A stretch of DNA of 64,000 nucleotides from Chitinophagales bacterium (GTDB lineage: Bacteria > Bacteroidota > Bacteroidia > Chitinophagales > Chitinophagaceae): assembly GCA_017303335.1 (NCBI GenBank), contig JAFLBK010000001.1, positions 873,001 through 937,000 of the forward strand, given 5' to 3'. The notes under the pieces are model-generated. The model ran no database searches. It was not told the origin of the DNA and saw nothing but the letters and a program-made list of their open reading frames with translations. Numbering within the stretch: the stretch's first letter is position 1; every line of letters begins with the position of its first letter. This document shows positions 26,033-34,995 of the stretch, piece by piece. Made by a program: the position numbers and the translations under genes.

Positions 26033-26107
26033 GGCTGGCTATACTTTAGGCGGTAAAGATAGGATGGCCATCAAGGGGAAAAAGAAATTTTACATCAGTG
26101 GTTCATT

Positions 26108-28453
26108 ATGGCCAATTCGTACCTTCGCCGGATGATGAATTATTTAGATGGATTGAATGAGCCACAACGAGAAGCGGTTACCCATGTGAACGGACCTATC
26201 ATGATCATCGCCGGAGCCGGCAGCGGTAAAACCAAAGTGCTTACCACCCGTATTACCCATCTGATGGCTGCTCATAAAGTAGACGCATTCAATATACTGG
26301 CACTCACGTTCACCAATAAGGCGGCGGCTGAAATGAAGGAGCGGGTAGAGCGCATCCTCGGTAATACAGAAGCCCGCAACCTGTATATCGGCACCTTTCA
26401 CAGCGTGTTCGCCCGTATCCTGCGGGCCGAGGCTTCTAAAATCGGGTACCCATCTAATTTTACCATCTATGATACCGACGACGCGAAATCGGTGGTGAAA
26501 ACCGTGATTAACGAACTGGCGCTTGATGATAAACAATACAAACCCAACGTAGTATACAATCGCATCTCGGCCGCCAAAAACTCGTTAATGGGGCCCGCCG
26601 AATACATGAACGACTGGGCCATCCAGCAGGAAGACAACAGGGCCAACCGCCCGGCCACCGGGCAGATCTACGACGCCTACGCCAAACGCTGTTTTAAGAA
26701 CGGTGCCATGGACTTCGACGACCTGCTTTTTAAAATGTATCTCCTGCTTAAGAATAACCCGGAAGCGCTGAGCAAGTACCAGCGGAAATTCAAATACCTC
26801 CTGATCGATGAGTACCAGGATACCAACCCGGCCCAATACGAGATCATCAAACTGCTCGGCGCCATGCACGAAAATGTTTGCGTGGTGGGTGATGATGCGC
26901 AAAGCATCTATAGTTTCCGCGGCGCTACCATCGAAAACATATTGCAGTTCCAGAAAGACTACGACGATGTGAAAGTGGTGAAGCTGGAACAAAATTACCG
27001 CAGCACCAAAAACATCCTGCACGTAGCCAACGAAGTGATCGGCAACAACAAAGGCCAGATCGAAAAACGATTGTTTACTGATAATGTGGAAGGCGAGCGC
27101 ATACGCCTCGTTCGAACCATGACTGATAACGACGAAGGCAAAATGGTGGCCGACTCCATCCAGGAACAGAAGCTGCGCAACCATTATTTCAATAAAGATT
27201 TTGCCATTCTTTACCGCACAAACGCACAGAGCCGCAGTTTCGAGGAAGCGCTCCGCCGGATGGGAATCGCCTACCGCATCTACGGAGGTATCAGCTTCTA
27301 TCAACGCAAAGAGGTAAAGGATTTCATCGCCTACCTGCGCCTCGTGGTAAACCCGAAGGACGAAGAGGCGCTGAAGCGGGTGATCAACTATCCTGTGCGT
27401 GGTATCGGTAAAACAACGGTCGACAAGGCTGTACTGCTGGCCAATGAAAACAACCTGACCCTGTGGGATATCATCAGCAACGCGGCCATCTATGGATTCC
27501 GCAGCGGAACACTGGAGAGCCTCGACAATTTTGTCACCATGATCAAAATGTTCCAGAGCGAACTCAGCAAAAAGAACGCATACGACCTGGCGGTGATCGT
27601 GGGCAAAAGCACCAACATCGTTAAAGAACTGTTCAACGACAAAACAACCGAGGGCCTGGCCCGCTACGAGAACGTACAGGAATTGCTGAACTCCATCAAG
27701 GAATTCACCGAAACGCCGATGAACGAAGAGGATGGCGAGGTGGGAGATAAGGGCCTCGGCGCCTACCTCCAGCAGATCGTATTGCTCACCGACGCCGATG
27801 AAGACAAGGAAGACGCCAACGTGGTAAAACTGATGACCATTCACGCGGCCAAGGGCCTGGAGTTTCCGGTGGTGTTTGTGGGTGGATTGGAAGAAACGCT
27901 TTTCCCCAATGCGCTGGCCATAAACACCCGCGAAGAGCTGGAGGAAGAACGGCGCTTGTTTTATGTTGCCATCACCCGCGCCAAGGATAAACTCTGGCTC
28001 AGTTACGCCAATGCCCGCTACCGTTTCGGGCAGTTGCAACAAAATGATCCCAGCCGTTTCCTGGAAGAGGTGCCGGAAAGCTATCTCGATAAAAGTTATG
28101 CCGGCGGCAGCCGGGAAAGCAGGCCTTCCAACAACTGGTTTGGGGCCGACCGCAACTTCGGGAGCAATACCCAATGGGCTTCGAGTGGTAAGCCCGTGGT
28201 GGAAAACAAAAAACCCAGCTATGTGGCACCGGTTCGCCCGCAGGTAAAAGAACATACGCCGTCCGAAAATTTCGTGGCCAGCGATACCAGCAACCTGCAG
28301 CCCGGGCAAAAAGTGGAACACCAGAAGTTCGGGTTCGGGGAGGTGGTAAAAATGGAGGGGGCGGCCCATAACCCCATCGCAACCATCCGGTTCGAGGCGA
28401 ATGGTGAAAAGAAGATCATGCTCAATTACGCCAAGTTGCGGATCATTGAATAA
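26108..28453 (+). CDS. ATP-dependent 3'-5' DNA helicase, UvrD/PcrA type
   Basis: The product has 781 residues, the normal length for UvrD/PcrA. Motifs: Walker A 'AGAGSGKTKVL' near 38, 'TFTNKAAAEMKERV' (Ia) near 68, 'LLIDEYQDTNPAQ' (II) near 235, 'GDDAQSIYSFRGA' (III) near 262, 'TIHAAKGLEFPVVF' (V) near 578 and 'LFYVAITRAK' (VI) near 618. The C-terminal tail with 'VEHQKFGFGEVVKMEG' is the RNA-polymerase-binding Tudor-like domain of PcrA. It acts in repair, removal of recombination filaments and transcription-coupled repair. A start at the ATG for residue 10 is also possible. Confidence 0.95.
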   Translation: MANSYLRRMMNYLDGLNEPQREAVTHVNGPIMIIAGAGSGKTKVLTTRITHLMAAHKVDAFNILALTFTNKAAAEMKERVERILGNTEARNLYIGTFHSVFARILRAEASKIGYPSNFTIYDTDDAKSVVKTVINELALDDKQYKPNVVYNRISAAKNSLMGPAEYMNDWAIQQEDNRANRPATGQIYDAYAKRCFKNGAMDFDDLLFKMYLLLKNNPEALSKYQRKFKYLLIDEYQDTNPAQYEIIKLLGAMHENVCVVGDDAQSIYSFRGATIENILQFQKDYDDVKVVKLEQNYRSTKNILHVANEVIGNNKGQIEKRLFTDNVEGERIRLVRTMTDNDEGKMVADSIQEQKLRNHYFNKDFAILYRTNAQSRSFEEALRRMGIAYRIYGGISFYQRKEVKDFIAYLRLVVNPKDEEALKRVINYPVRGIGKTTVDKAVLLANENNLTLWDIISNAAIYGFRSGTLESLDNFVTMIKMFQSELSKKNAYDLAVIVGKSTNIVKELFNDKTTEGLARYENVQELLNSIKEFTETPMNEEDGEVGDKGLGAYLQQIVLLTDADEDKEDANVVKLMTIHAAKGLEFPVVFVGGLEETLFPNALAINTREELEEERRLFYVAITRAKDKLWLSYANARYRFGQLQQNDPSRFLEEVPESYLDKSYAGGSRESRPSNNWFGADRNFGSNTQWASSGKPVVENKKPSYVAPVRPQVKEHTPSENFVASDTSNLQPGQKVEHQKFGFGEVVKMEGAAHNPIATIRFEANGEKKIMLNYAKLRIIE

Positions 28454-28543
28454 CAAGGAATAAACAGCGTAACCGGGTTCTTCCTGCTTTCGTAAACCGC
28501 TAAAACGGCCAGTTAGTATCTTTGCGATATAAATTTTACTACG

Positions 28544-29143
28544 ATGATCAAAACAGGCAATCCCGTGATCAGCATTTATACCGAAATGACTCCCAACCCG
28601 GAGACCATGAAGTTTGTGGCCAACAAACTCCTCTACCCCGGCAAGAGCATTGATTTTGCCGATGAGGCAAGCGCCAAACCTTCGCCACTGGCCCAGGAAC
28701 TGTTTACCTTCCCGTTCATCAAAGCGGTTTTCATCGCCAGCAACTTTGTTACGCTCACCAAAACCAGCGATACCGAAGACTGGCAGGATGTGATTCCCAC
28801 CATCAAACAATTCCTGAAAGAATACCTCGAAGAAGGAAAGGCCGTGGTGAACGACGAAGAAGTAGCCGCCCTGAAAGCAGAAAGCAGCAACGCGGTAAGC
28901 GCCGATGACGACGATGTGGTAAAACGCATCAAGGAGTTACTGGAAAACTACGTGAAGCCCGCCGTTGAAATGGACGGTGGCGCCATCCAGTTCAAAAGCT
29001 ACGAAGATGGTAAAGTGAACCTGATGATGCAGGGAAGCTGCAGCGGCTGCCCCTCCAGCATGATCACCCTCAAGGCCGGTATTGAAGGTATGATGAAACG
29101 GATGATCCCCGAAGTGAAAGAAGTGGTTGCCGAAGCGGAATAA
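28544..29143 (+). CDS. NifU-type Fe-S cluster carrier (Nfu family)
   Basis: The product has 199 residues. An Nfu N-terminal domain ('YTEMTPNPETMKFV', about 12-100) is followed by a NifU C-terminal domain with 'VEMDGGAIQF' and the cluster-binding 'CSGCPSSM' (C-x2-C) near residue 166. It carries Fe-S clusters to target proteins. It stands as its own unit with a strong terminator downstream. Confidence 0.92.
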   Translation: MIKTGNPVISIYTEMTPNPETMKFVANKLLYPGKSIDFADEASAKPSPLAQELFTFPFIKAVFIASNFVTLTKTSDTEDWQDVIPTIKQFLKEYLEEGKAVVNDEEVAALKAESSNAVSADDDDVVKRIKELLENYVKPAVEMDGGAIQFKSYEDGKVNLMMQGSCSGCPSSMITLKAGIEGMMKRMIPEVKEVVAEAE

Positions 29144-29176
29144 TTGCTGTCGTACACTCCATAAAATATTTTCTCT

Positions 29177-29199
29177 CCCCGCCGATGGCGGGGTTTTTT
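29177..29199 (+). terminator. Intrinsic terminator of the Nfu gene
   Basis: A perfect 7-base stem (CCCCGCC 29177-29183 / GGCGGGG 29187-29193) with a three-base loop and six Ts. Confidence 0.92.
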
Positions 29200-29235
29200 A
29201 TGCTGAATTGATTTAATTTTCAGGAAACAAAAGCC

Positions 29236-29817
29236 ATGAAGTTCGTAGCCTCCATTATTTTGCTGCTGATCTTCATCCCTGCGTATTCCCAGCTCAGCGA
29301 CGCTGAAATTCACGATCTCAAATCCGGCAGGGTAAAAACAGATCGTAGTTATATCTACACGCTTCCGTTCCCGAAAGGCAGTAAGCACCTGCTTATCCAG
29401 GCCTACAACAGCGGCTTCAGTCACCAGGGAGAGATCAGCCTTGATTTTAAAATGAAACAGGGAAGCGGGGTATGCGCTGCCCGCGGCGGTATTGTTACCT
29501 CGGTAAAAGAAGACAGCGACGAGGGCGGACTGAGCAATGCGTACCTGTCGAAAGGCAATCACATCATCATCACGCACGACGATGGCAGCCAGGCCATGTA
29601 CTGGCACCTGCAAAAAGATGGCGCCGTGGTGTCCGTAGGCGATCGGGTAGAACAGGGGCAGCTCATCGGCTACAGCGGCAATACCGGCTACAGTGCATTT
29701 CCGCACCTGCATTTCCAGGTATATGATAAAGACGGCAAGAATATCGCCACGAGGTTTTACGCCCGCAAAAGTGTGATCTACCTGCGACCCGGTAAATGGT
29801 ATAAGCGTACGCAATGA
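29236..29817 (+). CDS. M23-family (LytM-type) peptidase, copy 1
   Basis: The product has 193 residues with a signal peptide ('SIILLLIFIPAYSQ'). The zinc-peptidase core has the first ligands in 'SHQGEISLDFKM' and the final 'HLHFQV' near residue 158, with 'MYWHLQKDG' before it. The spacing between the first His and Asp is seven residues, wider than the usual four, but a paralogue at 33038 has the same spacing, so it is probably a subfamily trait. It should cut peptidoglycan cross-bridges in the periplasm. The next gene overlaps its stop by 4 bases (ATGA). Confidence 0.88.
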   Translation: MKFVASIILLLIFIPAYSQLSDAEIHDLKSGRVKTDRSYIYTLPFPKGSKHLLIQAYNSGFSHQGEISLDFKMKQGSGVCAARGGIVTSVKEDSDEGGLSNAYLSKGNHIIITHDDGSQAMYWHLQKDGAVVSVGDRVEQGQLIGYSGNTGYSAFPHLHFQVYDKDGKNIATRFYARKSVIYLRPGKWYKRTQ

Positions 29818-30407
29818 AAGAAAAAAAGGAATCGATTGAATTTTATCCCAGGAACAGGCAGGCCTGGAGGAACTGGTTGCAGAAAAACCATGCGACGAAG
29901 CAAAGCGTTTGGCTGATCATGTACAAAAAGAGTTCGGGCAAACCTACTATCAGTTACAATGAAGTAGTAGAAGAAGCCTTGTGTTTCGGGTGGATCGACA
30001 GTCAGCCGAAAAAAAGAGATGCCGAAAGCAGCTTCCTTTATATTTCAATACGAAAAGCCAAAAGCGGCTGGAGCGCACTGAACAAGAAAAGGATCGAAAA
30101 GCTCATACAGGAGAACAGGATGACTACTGCCGGCCTTCAAAAAATCGAAGCCGCCCAAAAAGACGGATCCTGGAGCGTTCTCGACAACGCCGAGGCATTC
30201 ACCATGCCTGCAGCGCTCAGGAAGGCTTTTTCGAAAAACAAAAAAGCGCTGAGCCATTTTGAGCGGTTCCCGCCGGGCGTGAAAAAACAACTCTTCTATT
30301 GGGTAGAATCTGCCAAAACAAAACCAACACAGGAAAAACGGATCACCGAGATCGTAACGCTTGCCGAGAAGAATATCCGGGCCAATCAATGGAAACCAAA
30401 AGCCTGA
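29814..30407 (+). CDS. YdeI/OmpD-associated family protein
   Basis: The product has 197 residues and no signal peptide. The patterns 'EALCFGWIDSQPKK' near 55 and 'WSALNKKRIEKL' near 83 and the C-terminal 'RITEIVTLAEKNIRANQW' mark the YdeI family, linked in enterics to resistance to cationic peptides and in other bacteria to bacteriocin protection. The exact biochemical role is unsettled. It overlaps the M23 peptidase gene (ATGA) and so is co-translated with an envelope enzyme, which fits a cell-surface defence role. Confidence 0.85.
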   Translation: MKEKKESIEFYPRNRQAWRNWLQKNHATKQSVWLIMYKKSSGKPTISYNEVVEEALCFGWIDSQPKKRDAESSFLYISIRKAKSGWSALNKKRIEKLIQENRMTTAGLQKIEAAQKDGSWSVLDNAEAFTMPAALRKAFSKNKKALSHFERFPPGVKKQLFYWVESAKTKPTQEKRITEIVTLAEKNIRANQWKPKA

Positions 30408-31037
30408 TCAAAATACTCTTCGCAAAAATCCACCCAGGTTACGGGTAGTAGAAAAATTTGATTTCCCCGCTTCAGTAAAATCGGCGGCAAAACCGAATTG
30501 CCATTGATCGGTGCCAATCCCGATACGCACCCGTTGGGTAAGCGCCAGGTTCCATCCTTCTTCGGCCTGTGAAAATAATTCTGCCTGGATAAATCCCTTC
30601 CAGGCATCATGCAGCCGGGGCGACCAGCGTGCCAGCACAAACCAATCGCCCGAAAAACGGTGATTGGTATTGTTGCCGGCCACCAGCCAGCTGAAAACAC
30701 TGGCATTGCCTCTTGCTTTGAAATATTGCATACCCGCTTTCGCCACAAAACCAGCCTGCAGGAACTGCGTGGCGGCTACCAGCCCGATACCACTCCGGAA
30801 ATTATAGCTTACCGCGTTGGTGATATCGAAGGCGGTTTTGTTGTGATAATCCACCGAAGCCCTCGACCGGTGAAAGAACAACCAGGGATTATCCTTACCG
30901 GCAGCAAATTTCTTAAACCACAACACATCCACACCCGTTCGTTGATGGCCCACCATCAACTCCACCGGCAATGTCTGTGCTGTACAGGCAACCGTGCCGG
31001 CGATCCACCACGCCGCGATCATCAATAGGTTTTTCAT
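30408..31037 (-). CDS. Probable outer membrane beta-barrel of unknown function
   Basis: The product has 209 residues with a signal peptide. Successive short amphipathic strands with Trp/Tyr/Phe ends ('FAADFTEAGKSNF', 'LGGFLRRVF' at the very end) suggest a barrel with a C-terminal Phe, the usual insertion signal. Its start overlaps the stop of the preceding fusion gene by 4 bases, so they form one transcript. No family is recognised. Confidence 0.6.
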   Translation of the reverse strand: MKNLLMIAAWWIAGTVACTAQTLPVELMVGHQRTGVDVLWFKKFAAGKDNPWLFFHRSRASVDYHNKTAFDITNAVSYNFRSGIGLVAATQFLQAGFVAKAGMQYFKARGNASVFSWLVAGNNTNHRFSGDWFVLARWSPRLHDAWKGFIQAELFSQAEEGWNLALTQRVRIGIGTDQWQFGFAADFTEAGKSNFSTTRNLGGFLRRVF

Positions 31038-32545
31038 TTGATCTCCGAAAGGATCTTTACAAAATCAGCCGGCACCACCACAAACGGCAGGTGTGCAGTT
31101 TTCATTTCAAATGTCTTTCGGACCGTTCCGTTTTCCCTGATCATTTGCTGCTGCAATGCATAGGGAACAGCGTTATCATTGCTGGTGGAAATATAATACT
31201 TCGGTATGCGTGCAAAAGCTTGTCCCAGTTTCACCTTATCGTTGAATGCCCTGGCGGGTTCGGGCCGGTGGTATTTTACAAGTACTTCTTTCATGAAGGG
31301 CGGGCAATCGGCACATACCAAGTCGGGGATCGCTTCTTTTTTTATACTAACCAGCGAGTAATCTTTATTGAATTCGAAGATATCGATGGGTTTATTGTTC
31401 AGGAACCGGTTCGTGATAGCGGAAAGGCTTTCGCCGTTTCGCGGCAGGTAGGCAGATACGTAGATGAGTTTGTCGATCTTTGCCGGCTGAAGTTCTGCCA
31501 CCTGCGAGATGATCATGCCCGCCATAGAATGTCCGACCAGGATCACCTTGCCCGGTTGTTTATTGATGACCGATGATACTGTTCTCACATAATCCTGAAG
31601 TCCCTGCTTTGTTCCGTCGGCAAGGTCGATCCCGTGAGCCGGCAGGTTTACTACTTCTACGTTGGCACGAACGGCCAGTTCATTGCGAACAAAACCCCAG
31701 GCACTTTCATCGGCCCAGGCGCCGTGTACAAGAATATAGGTAGGATACCGTTTCCGGTCTTCTTCCAGCGCCTGCAGAACCAGGCGGGCTGCTGCTTCAC
31801 CACTGTTCTGCTGCTGGCCGGTGACCAGGTTTCCATCGCGTACGGCAAAAGCTGCAAAGGGCTCCCCGGTCAGGAACCGGCTGTTGGGCATCTTTCGTGC
31901 TTCATCTTCGATGCGGAAAGGTTGTATCTGCTTACCCACATAATTATCCGCATACTGCTCTTCACTCGATGCAAAGCCTGTCCATTTTTTTCCTTCAACG
32001 AGGAACTTCCCACTGGGCAGTTTTGTTTTCAACAGGATGCAGGTTCCGTGGCAGATCGCTGCCGTTGGTTTCCCGGTGAGGTAAAAGGATGTGAAGAAAT
32101 CATGCAGGGGTTTGTTATCGATGAAGGTGTACATGGGCCCCTGTCCCCCGCAAACAAAAATGGCTTTGTAGTCATCGGGGTTCACATCCGAAAGCTTGCG
32201 TGTATTCTTCACCAGCTGCATCTTCGACTCGTCTTTCTTGAAGCCGAGTGACACATAATCAAATGCCGCATACCTGCTGGCGTCTTCGGGATCACTGAAT
32301 CCGTCAAACTTGATCTCGCCGCCCTCGGGGCTGGCGATATCAACGGTATAACCGGCTTCGCTGAATACCCAGTAGGGATGCGCCAGTTCGGCATACCAGA
32401 CACCGATGGGCCAGCCCGTTTGTTTGCTTACCGAAGGATTGGAAGCGATAAGAAGTACTTTGCCGTTGCGGCCGGCATTGTGCTGTGCCTGCGATCCGTA
32501 AAAGAATGCAGCCAACAGGAAAACAAGCAACACTGTCTTTTTCAT
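31034..32545 (-). CDS. DJ-1/PfpI-like domain fused to an alpha/beta hydrolase, secreted
   Basis: The start is set at the ATG at 32545 (an in-frame ATG lies 6 bases before), which gives a signal peptide ending 'FFYGSQA'. The 503-residue product has two enzymes in one chain. Residues about 30-250 are an Hsp31-like DJ-1 domain with catalytic Cys in 'AAICHGTCIL' and its Glu partner region. Residues about 270-500 are an alpha/beta hydrolase of the methyl-esterase/hydroxynitrile-lyase type with 'VHGAWAD', nucleophile 'GHSMAGM' and final His in 'TAHLPFV'. DJ-1 domains of this kind can act on reactive aldehydes. It diverges from an HxlR regulator, probably its controller. Confidence 0.85.
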   Translation of the reverse strand: MKKTVLLVFLLAAFFYGSQAQHNAGRNGKVLLIASNPSVSKQTGWPIGVWYAELAHPYWVFSEAGYTVDIASPEGGEIKFDGFSDPEDASRYAAFDYVSLGFKKDESKMQLVKNTRKLSDVNPDDYKAIFVCGGQGPMYTFIDNKPLHDFFTSFYLTGKPTAAICHGTCILLKTKLPSGKFLVEGKKWTGFASSEEQYADNYVGKQIQPFRIEDEARKMPNSRFLTGEPFAAFAVRDGNLVTGQQQNSGEAAARLVLQALEEDRKRYPTYILVHGAWADESAWGFVRNELAVRANVEVVNLPAHGIDLADGTKQGLQDYVRTVSSVINKQPGKVILVGHSMAGMIISQVAELQPAKIDKLIYVSAYLPRNGESLSAITNRFLNNKPIDIFEFNKDYSLVSIKKEAIPDLVCADCPPFMKEVLVKYHRPEPARAFNDKVKLGQAFARIPKYYISTSNDNAVPYALQQQMIRENGTVRKTFEMKTAHLPFVVVPADFVKILSEIK

Positions 32546-32654
32546 ATTCATGATTTTTTGTGCTGCAAATATCCTGGCCGCGGGCCCGCCTGCCATGTAT
32601 AACACCAAAGAGGTGGTAACGAACTTTTTGGTGCGTAAACTGTAATTTTAGGAT

Positions 32655-33035
32655 ATGCCCGATGTATTCATTCACAATCAGCGTTTCTATAACCCGGTCG
32701 ATTATGTATTGCAACTGATCGGCGGCACCTGGAAGGTACCTGTGCTCTGGCGGCTGCGAAAAAGATCACTCCGGTACACCGAACTGGAAAAAGACATTCC
32801 GCACATCAGCCAGAAAATGCTTACCAAGGCATTGAAAGAGCTGGAAGCCGATGGCCTGGTAAGTAAAACCACTTTTGCCGAAGTTCCGCCCCGGGTTATC
32901 TATGCGCTTACCGAGAAGGGCGTGTACCTGATCCCGCTGGTTGAAACGATCCGCAACTACGGCATCGAGCTACTCAAAGAAAGTGGTGTAGATTACGATA
33001 AACTGATCCGGGAAGAACAAAAAACCGGCAAATAG
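32655..33035 (+). CDS. HxlR-family transcriptional regulator
   Basis: The product has 126 residues. It is a winged helix with the family signature 'IGGTWKVPVLWRLRKRSLRYTELEKDI' region near 22-48 and 'ISQKMLTKALKELEADGLV' near 50-68. HxlR proteins often sense electrophiles or oxidants and control a divergent detoxifying gene. Here the divergent neighbour is the DJ-1/hydrolase fusion, about 110 bases away, which fits that logic. Confidence 0.92.
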   Translation: MPDVFIHNQRFYNPVDYVLQLIGGTWKVPVLWRLRKRSLRYTELEKDIPHISQKMLTKALKELEADGLVSKTTFAEVPPRVIYALTEKGVYLIPLVETIRNYGIELLKESGVDYDKLIREEQKTGK

Positions 33036-33037
33036 CC

Positions 33038-33655
33038 ATGATCCGCTACCCTGTACATACAAGTTTTTGCCTGATCTTTTTATTGACCTTGGTGGCCTGT
33101 TCCGTCAGCAACAACCCGCAACGGGAGCAATTAAAGGGTTTACAAAAAGGGCGCATCAAAGACGACAGCAGCTACATCTACCGCCTGCCCTACGAAGAAG
33201 GAAAATCGCACCTGCTGGTACAGGGTTATTTCAGCAGGTACACGCATCGGAACCGGGCGGCCCTTGATATCAAGATGAAGCGTGGCACAAAGATCTGTGC
33301 AGTCAGGGATGGCGTTGTGATCCGGGTAAAGGAAGATGGAAAAAGAGGCGGCGGCAATGTCAAATACCGTTCAGAAGGAAACCTGGTGATCATTCAGCAC
33401 AGCGACAGCTCCCGTTCCGGTTATTGGCACCTGCAGTACAACAGCGTACTGGTGAATGTGGGCGATACGGTAAAGGCCGGCCAGGTGATCGCACGCAGTG
33501 GTAAGACAGGTTATACGTATTTCCCGCACCTGCATTTCATCGTCTGGAAATCCGACGGAAGGGGTCAATGGAGGCAAATCGGTACCCGCTTTCAAACCAA
33601 CAAGGGAATACGCTATCTTCGGCCATTCCGTTTTTACCGCAACCACACCGAATGA
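33038..33655 (+). CDS. M23-family peptidase, lipoprotein, copy 2
   Basis: The product has 205 residues. The N-terminus is a lipoprotein signal with lipobox 'LVAC' (Cys21). The rest aligns with the peptidase at 29236: 'GRIKDDSSYIYRLPYEEGKSH', 'THRNRAALDIKM' and 'FPHLHFIVW'. The lipid anchor differs from copy 1, so the two may act at different membranes. It starts 2 bases after the HxlR stop, and its own stop overlaps the pnuC start (ATGA). Confidence 0.87.
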   Translation: MIRYPVHTSFCLIFLLTLVACSVSNNPQREQLKGLQKGRIKDDSSYIYRLPYEEGKSHLLVQGYFSRYTHRNRAALDIKMKRGTKICAVRDGVVIRVKEDGKRGGGNVKYRSEGNLVIIQHSDSSRSGYWHLQYNSVLVNVGDTVKAGQVIARSGKTGYTYFPHLHFIVWKSDGRGQWRQIGTRFQTNKGIRYLRPFRFYRNHTE

Positions 33656-34281
33656 GTCTTTCCGAATTATTGCAGCAGTTTGTAACCGACATGGCCCATA
33701 CCACCTGGTATGAATATCTGGCTGTATTCGCGGGTATCGCCAGTGTATGGTACTCGCGGGCCGAGAATATCCTGGTTTACCCGGTTGGGCTGATCAACAC
33801 CATCATCTATATTTTCATCAGCATAAAGGGTCACCTGCTCGGTGAAGCAACCGTCAATCTGTATTACACCATCATGAGCATCATCGGGTGGATGATGTGG
33901 CTTAAAAAAGACAATAAACAGGAGAGCGCACTGCACATCACCCGTTCCTCAAAAAAAGAGTGGCTTTACCAGGTTCTTTTCTTTCTTTTCTTTTATACCG
34001 GCATCTTCCTGGCGCTTACCTATCTTAAAAAGAGTTTTGCCGAAGGGGCCATCCCCTGGGCCGACGCCTTCGCCTCGGCCACAGCCTTCACCGGCATGTG
34101 GCTGATGACCAAAAAGAAAGTGGAAAGCTGGTACTGGTGGATCGCTACCAATATCGCATCCATACCGCTGTACTTCGTCAAGCATTATGTATTTACCAGT
34201 GTGTATTATGTAATTTTGTTCGTACTGGCGGTGATGGGACTGATCGAATGGATGAAAAAAGCTAAAACAACCAACACATGA
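33652..34281 (+). CDS. pnuC: Nicotinamide riboside transporter PnuC
   Basis: The ATG at 33652 overlaps the previous stop; the frame extends further up but without reason. The 209-residue protein has about seven membrane helices with the PnuC pattern ('VWYSRAENILVYPVGLINT', 'YYTIMSIIGWMMW', 'WWIATNIASIPLYF'). It takes up nicotinamide riboside by facilitated diffusion, driven by phosphorylation inside the cell. The NadR-type kinase two genes downstream supplies that step. Confidence 0.92.
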   Translation: MSLSELLQQFVTDMAHTTWYEYLAVFAGIASVWYSRAENILVYPVGLINTIIYIFISIKGHLLGEATVNLYYTIMSIIGWMMWLKKDNKQESALHITRSSKKEWLYQVLFFLFFYTGIFLALTYLKKSFAEGAIPWADAFASATAFTGMWLMTKKKVESWYWWIATNIASIPLYFVKHYVFTSVYYVILFVLAVMGLIEWMKKAKTTNT

Positions 34282-34826
34282 GTTACTGCAGGGCCATCAA
34301 CAATATGAAGGGCGATGAATTGACCGTTCACAAGATATATCACGATACGCAGTATGGTTTCCCGATCGAGGAAGATAACGAACTGTTCTGCCGGCTGATC
34401 CTGGAGATCAACCAGGCCGGGTTAAGCTGGACGACCATCCTGAAAAAACAGGATGGGTTCCGGAAAGCCTACCACAACTTCAACATCAAGAAAGTAGCGG
34501 CTTACAAAGACAAGGATATACAGCGCCTGCTCAACGACGCCGGCATCATCCGCAACCGGCTCAAAGTGCATGCGGCCGTGGAAAACGCCAAAACCATCCT
34601 GGGTTTACAGAAGGAATTCGGTTCTTTCAAAAACTGGCTGGCACATCATCACCCGAAAACAAAAGAGGAATGGACTAAACTTTTCCGGAAAATCTTCCGG
34701 TTCACCGGCGGCGAGATCGTGAATGAATTCCTGATGAGCGCCGGTTACCTGCCCGGCGCACACGATGAAAACTGCCCGGTACATAAAAAAGTTTTAAAGG
34801 CCAAACCCAAATGGAATGAGAAATAG
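34278..34826 (+). CDS. tag: DNA-3-methyladenine glycosylase I
   Basis: The product has 182 residues. Zinc-binding residues typical of Tag are present: Cys4 ('SYCRAI') and an early His, with 'HDENCPVH' at the C-terminus. 'NQAGLSWTTILKKQDGFR' is the family signature near residue 50. It removes 3-methyladenine from alkylated DNA. It overlaps pnuC by 4 bases (ATGA) and the next small gene by 11 bases; why a repair enzyme lies inside an NAD salvage operon is unclear. Confidence 0.93.
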   Translation: MSYCRAINNMKGDELTVHKIYHDTQYGFPIEEDNELFCRLILEINQAGLSWTTILKKQDGFRKAYHNFNIKKVAAYKDKDIQRLLNDAGIIRNRLKVHAAVENAKTILGLQKEFGSFKNWLAHHHPKTKEEWTKLFRKIFRFTGGEIVNEFLMSAGYLPGAHDENCPVHKKVLKAKPKWNEK

Positions 34827-34995
34827 AAAGTTCTGGCTTATCGCGAAAGCCGTGCTGATCATTTTGTTCACCCTGGTCATCTTCCTGATGCCGGTTGAAA
34901 ATACATTCCGCAAATGGTTGCGCTTTACCATGCTGGTTGTATTTGTGATCAGTTTTATCATCGACCTGAATAATTATCAAAAAACCAAGTCCTGA
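34816..34995 (+). CDS. Small two-helix membrane protein, 59 residues
   Basis: The frame from the ATG at 34816 to the TGA at 34995 codes for 'MRNRKFWLIAKAVLIILF' and so on, with two hydrophobic segments (about 7-24 and 37-50) separated by 'ENTFRKWLR'. It overlaps tag by 11 bases and the kinase gene by 4 bases (CTGA). The tight packing and the membrane profile make it a credible gene, although it is shorter than most cut-offs. Function unknown; it may assist PnuC. Confidence 0.65.
   Translation: MRNRKFWLIAKAVLIILFTLVIFLMPVENTFRKWLRFTMLVVFVISFIIDLNNYQKTKS

Noticed and set aside
26585..28810. 741-codon open frame on the minus strand opposite the helicase gene
   Set aside because: It mirrors the codon pattern of the UvrD/PcrA gene, has no recognisable domain and is rich in His/Phe/Val as is usual for antisense frames in G/C-rich third positions.
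33640..33660. Riboswitch before pnuC
   Set aside because: pnuC overlaps the preceding gene, so there is no leader to hold one.
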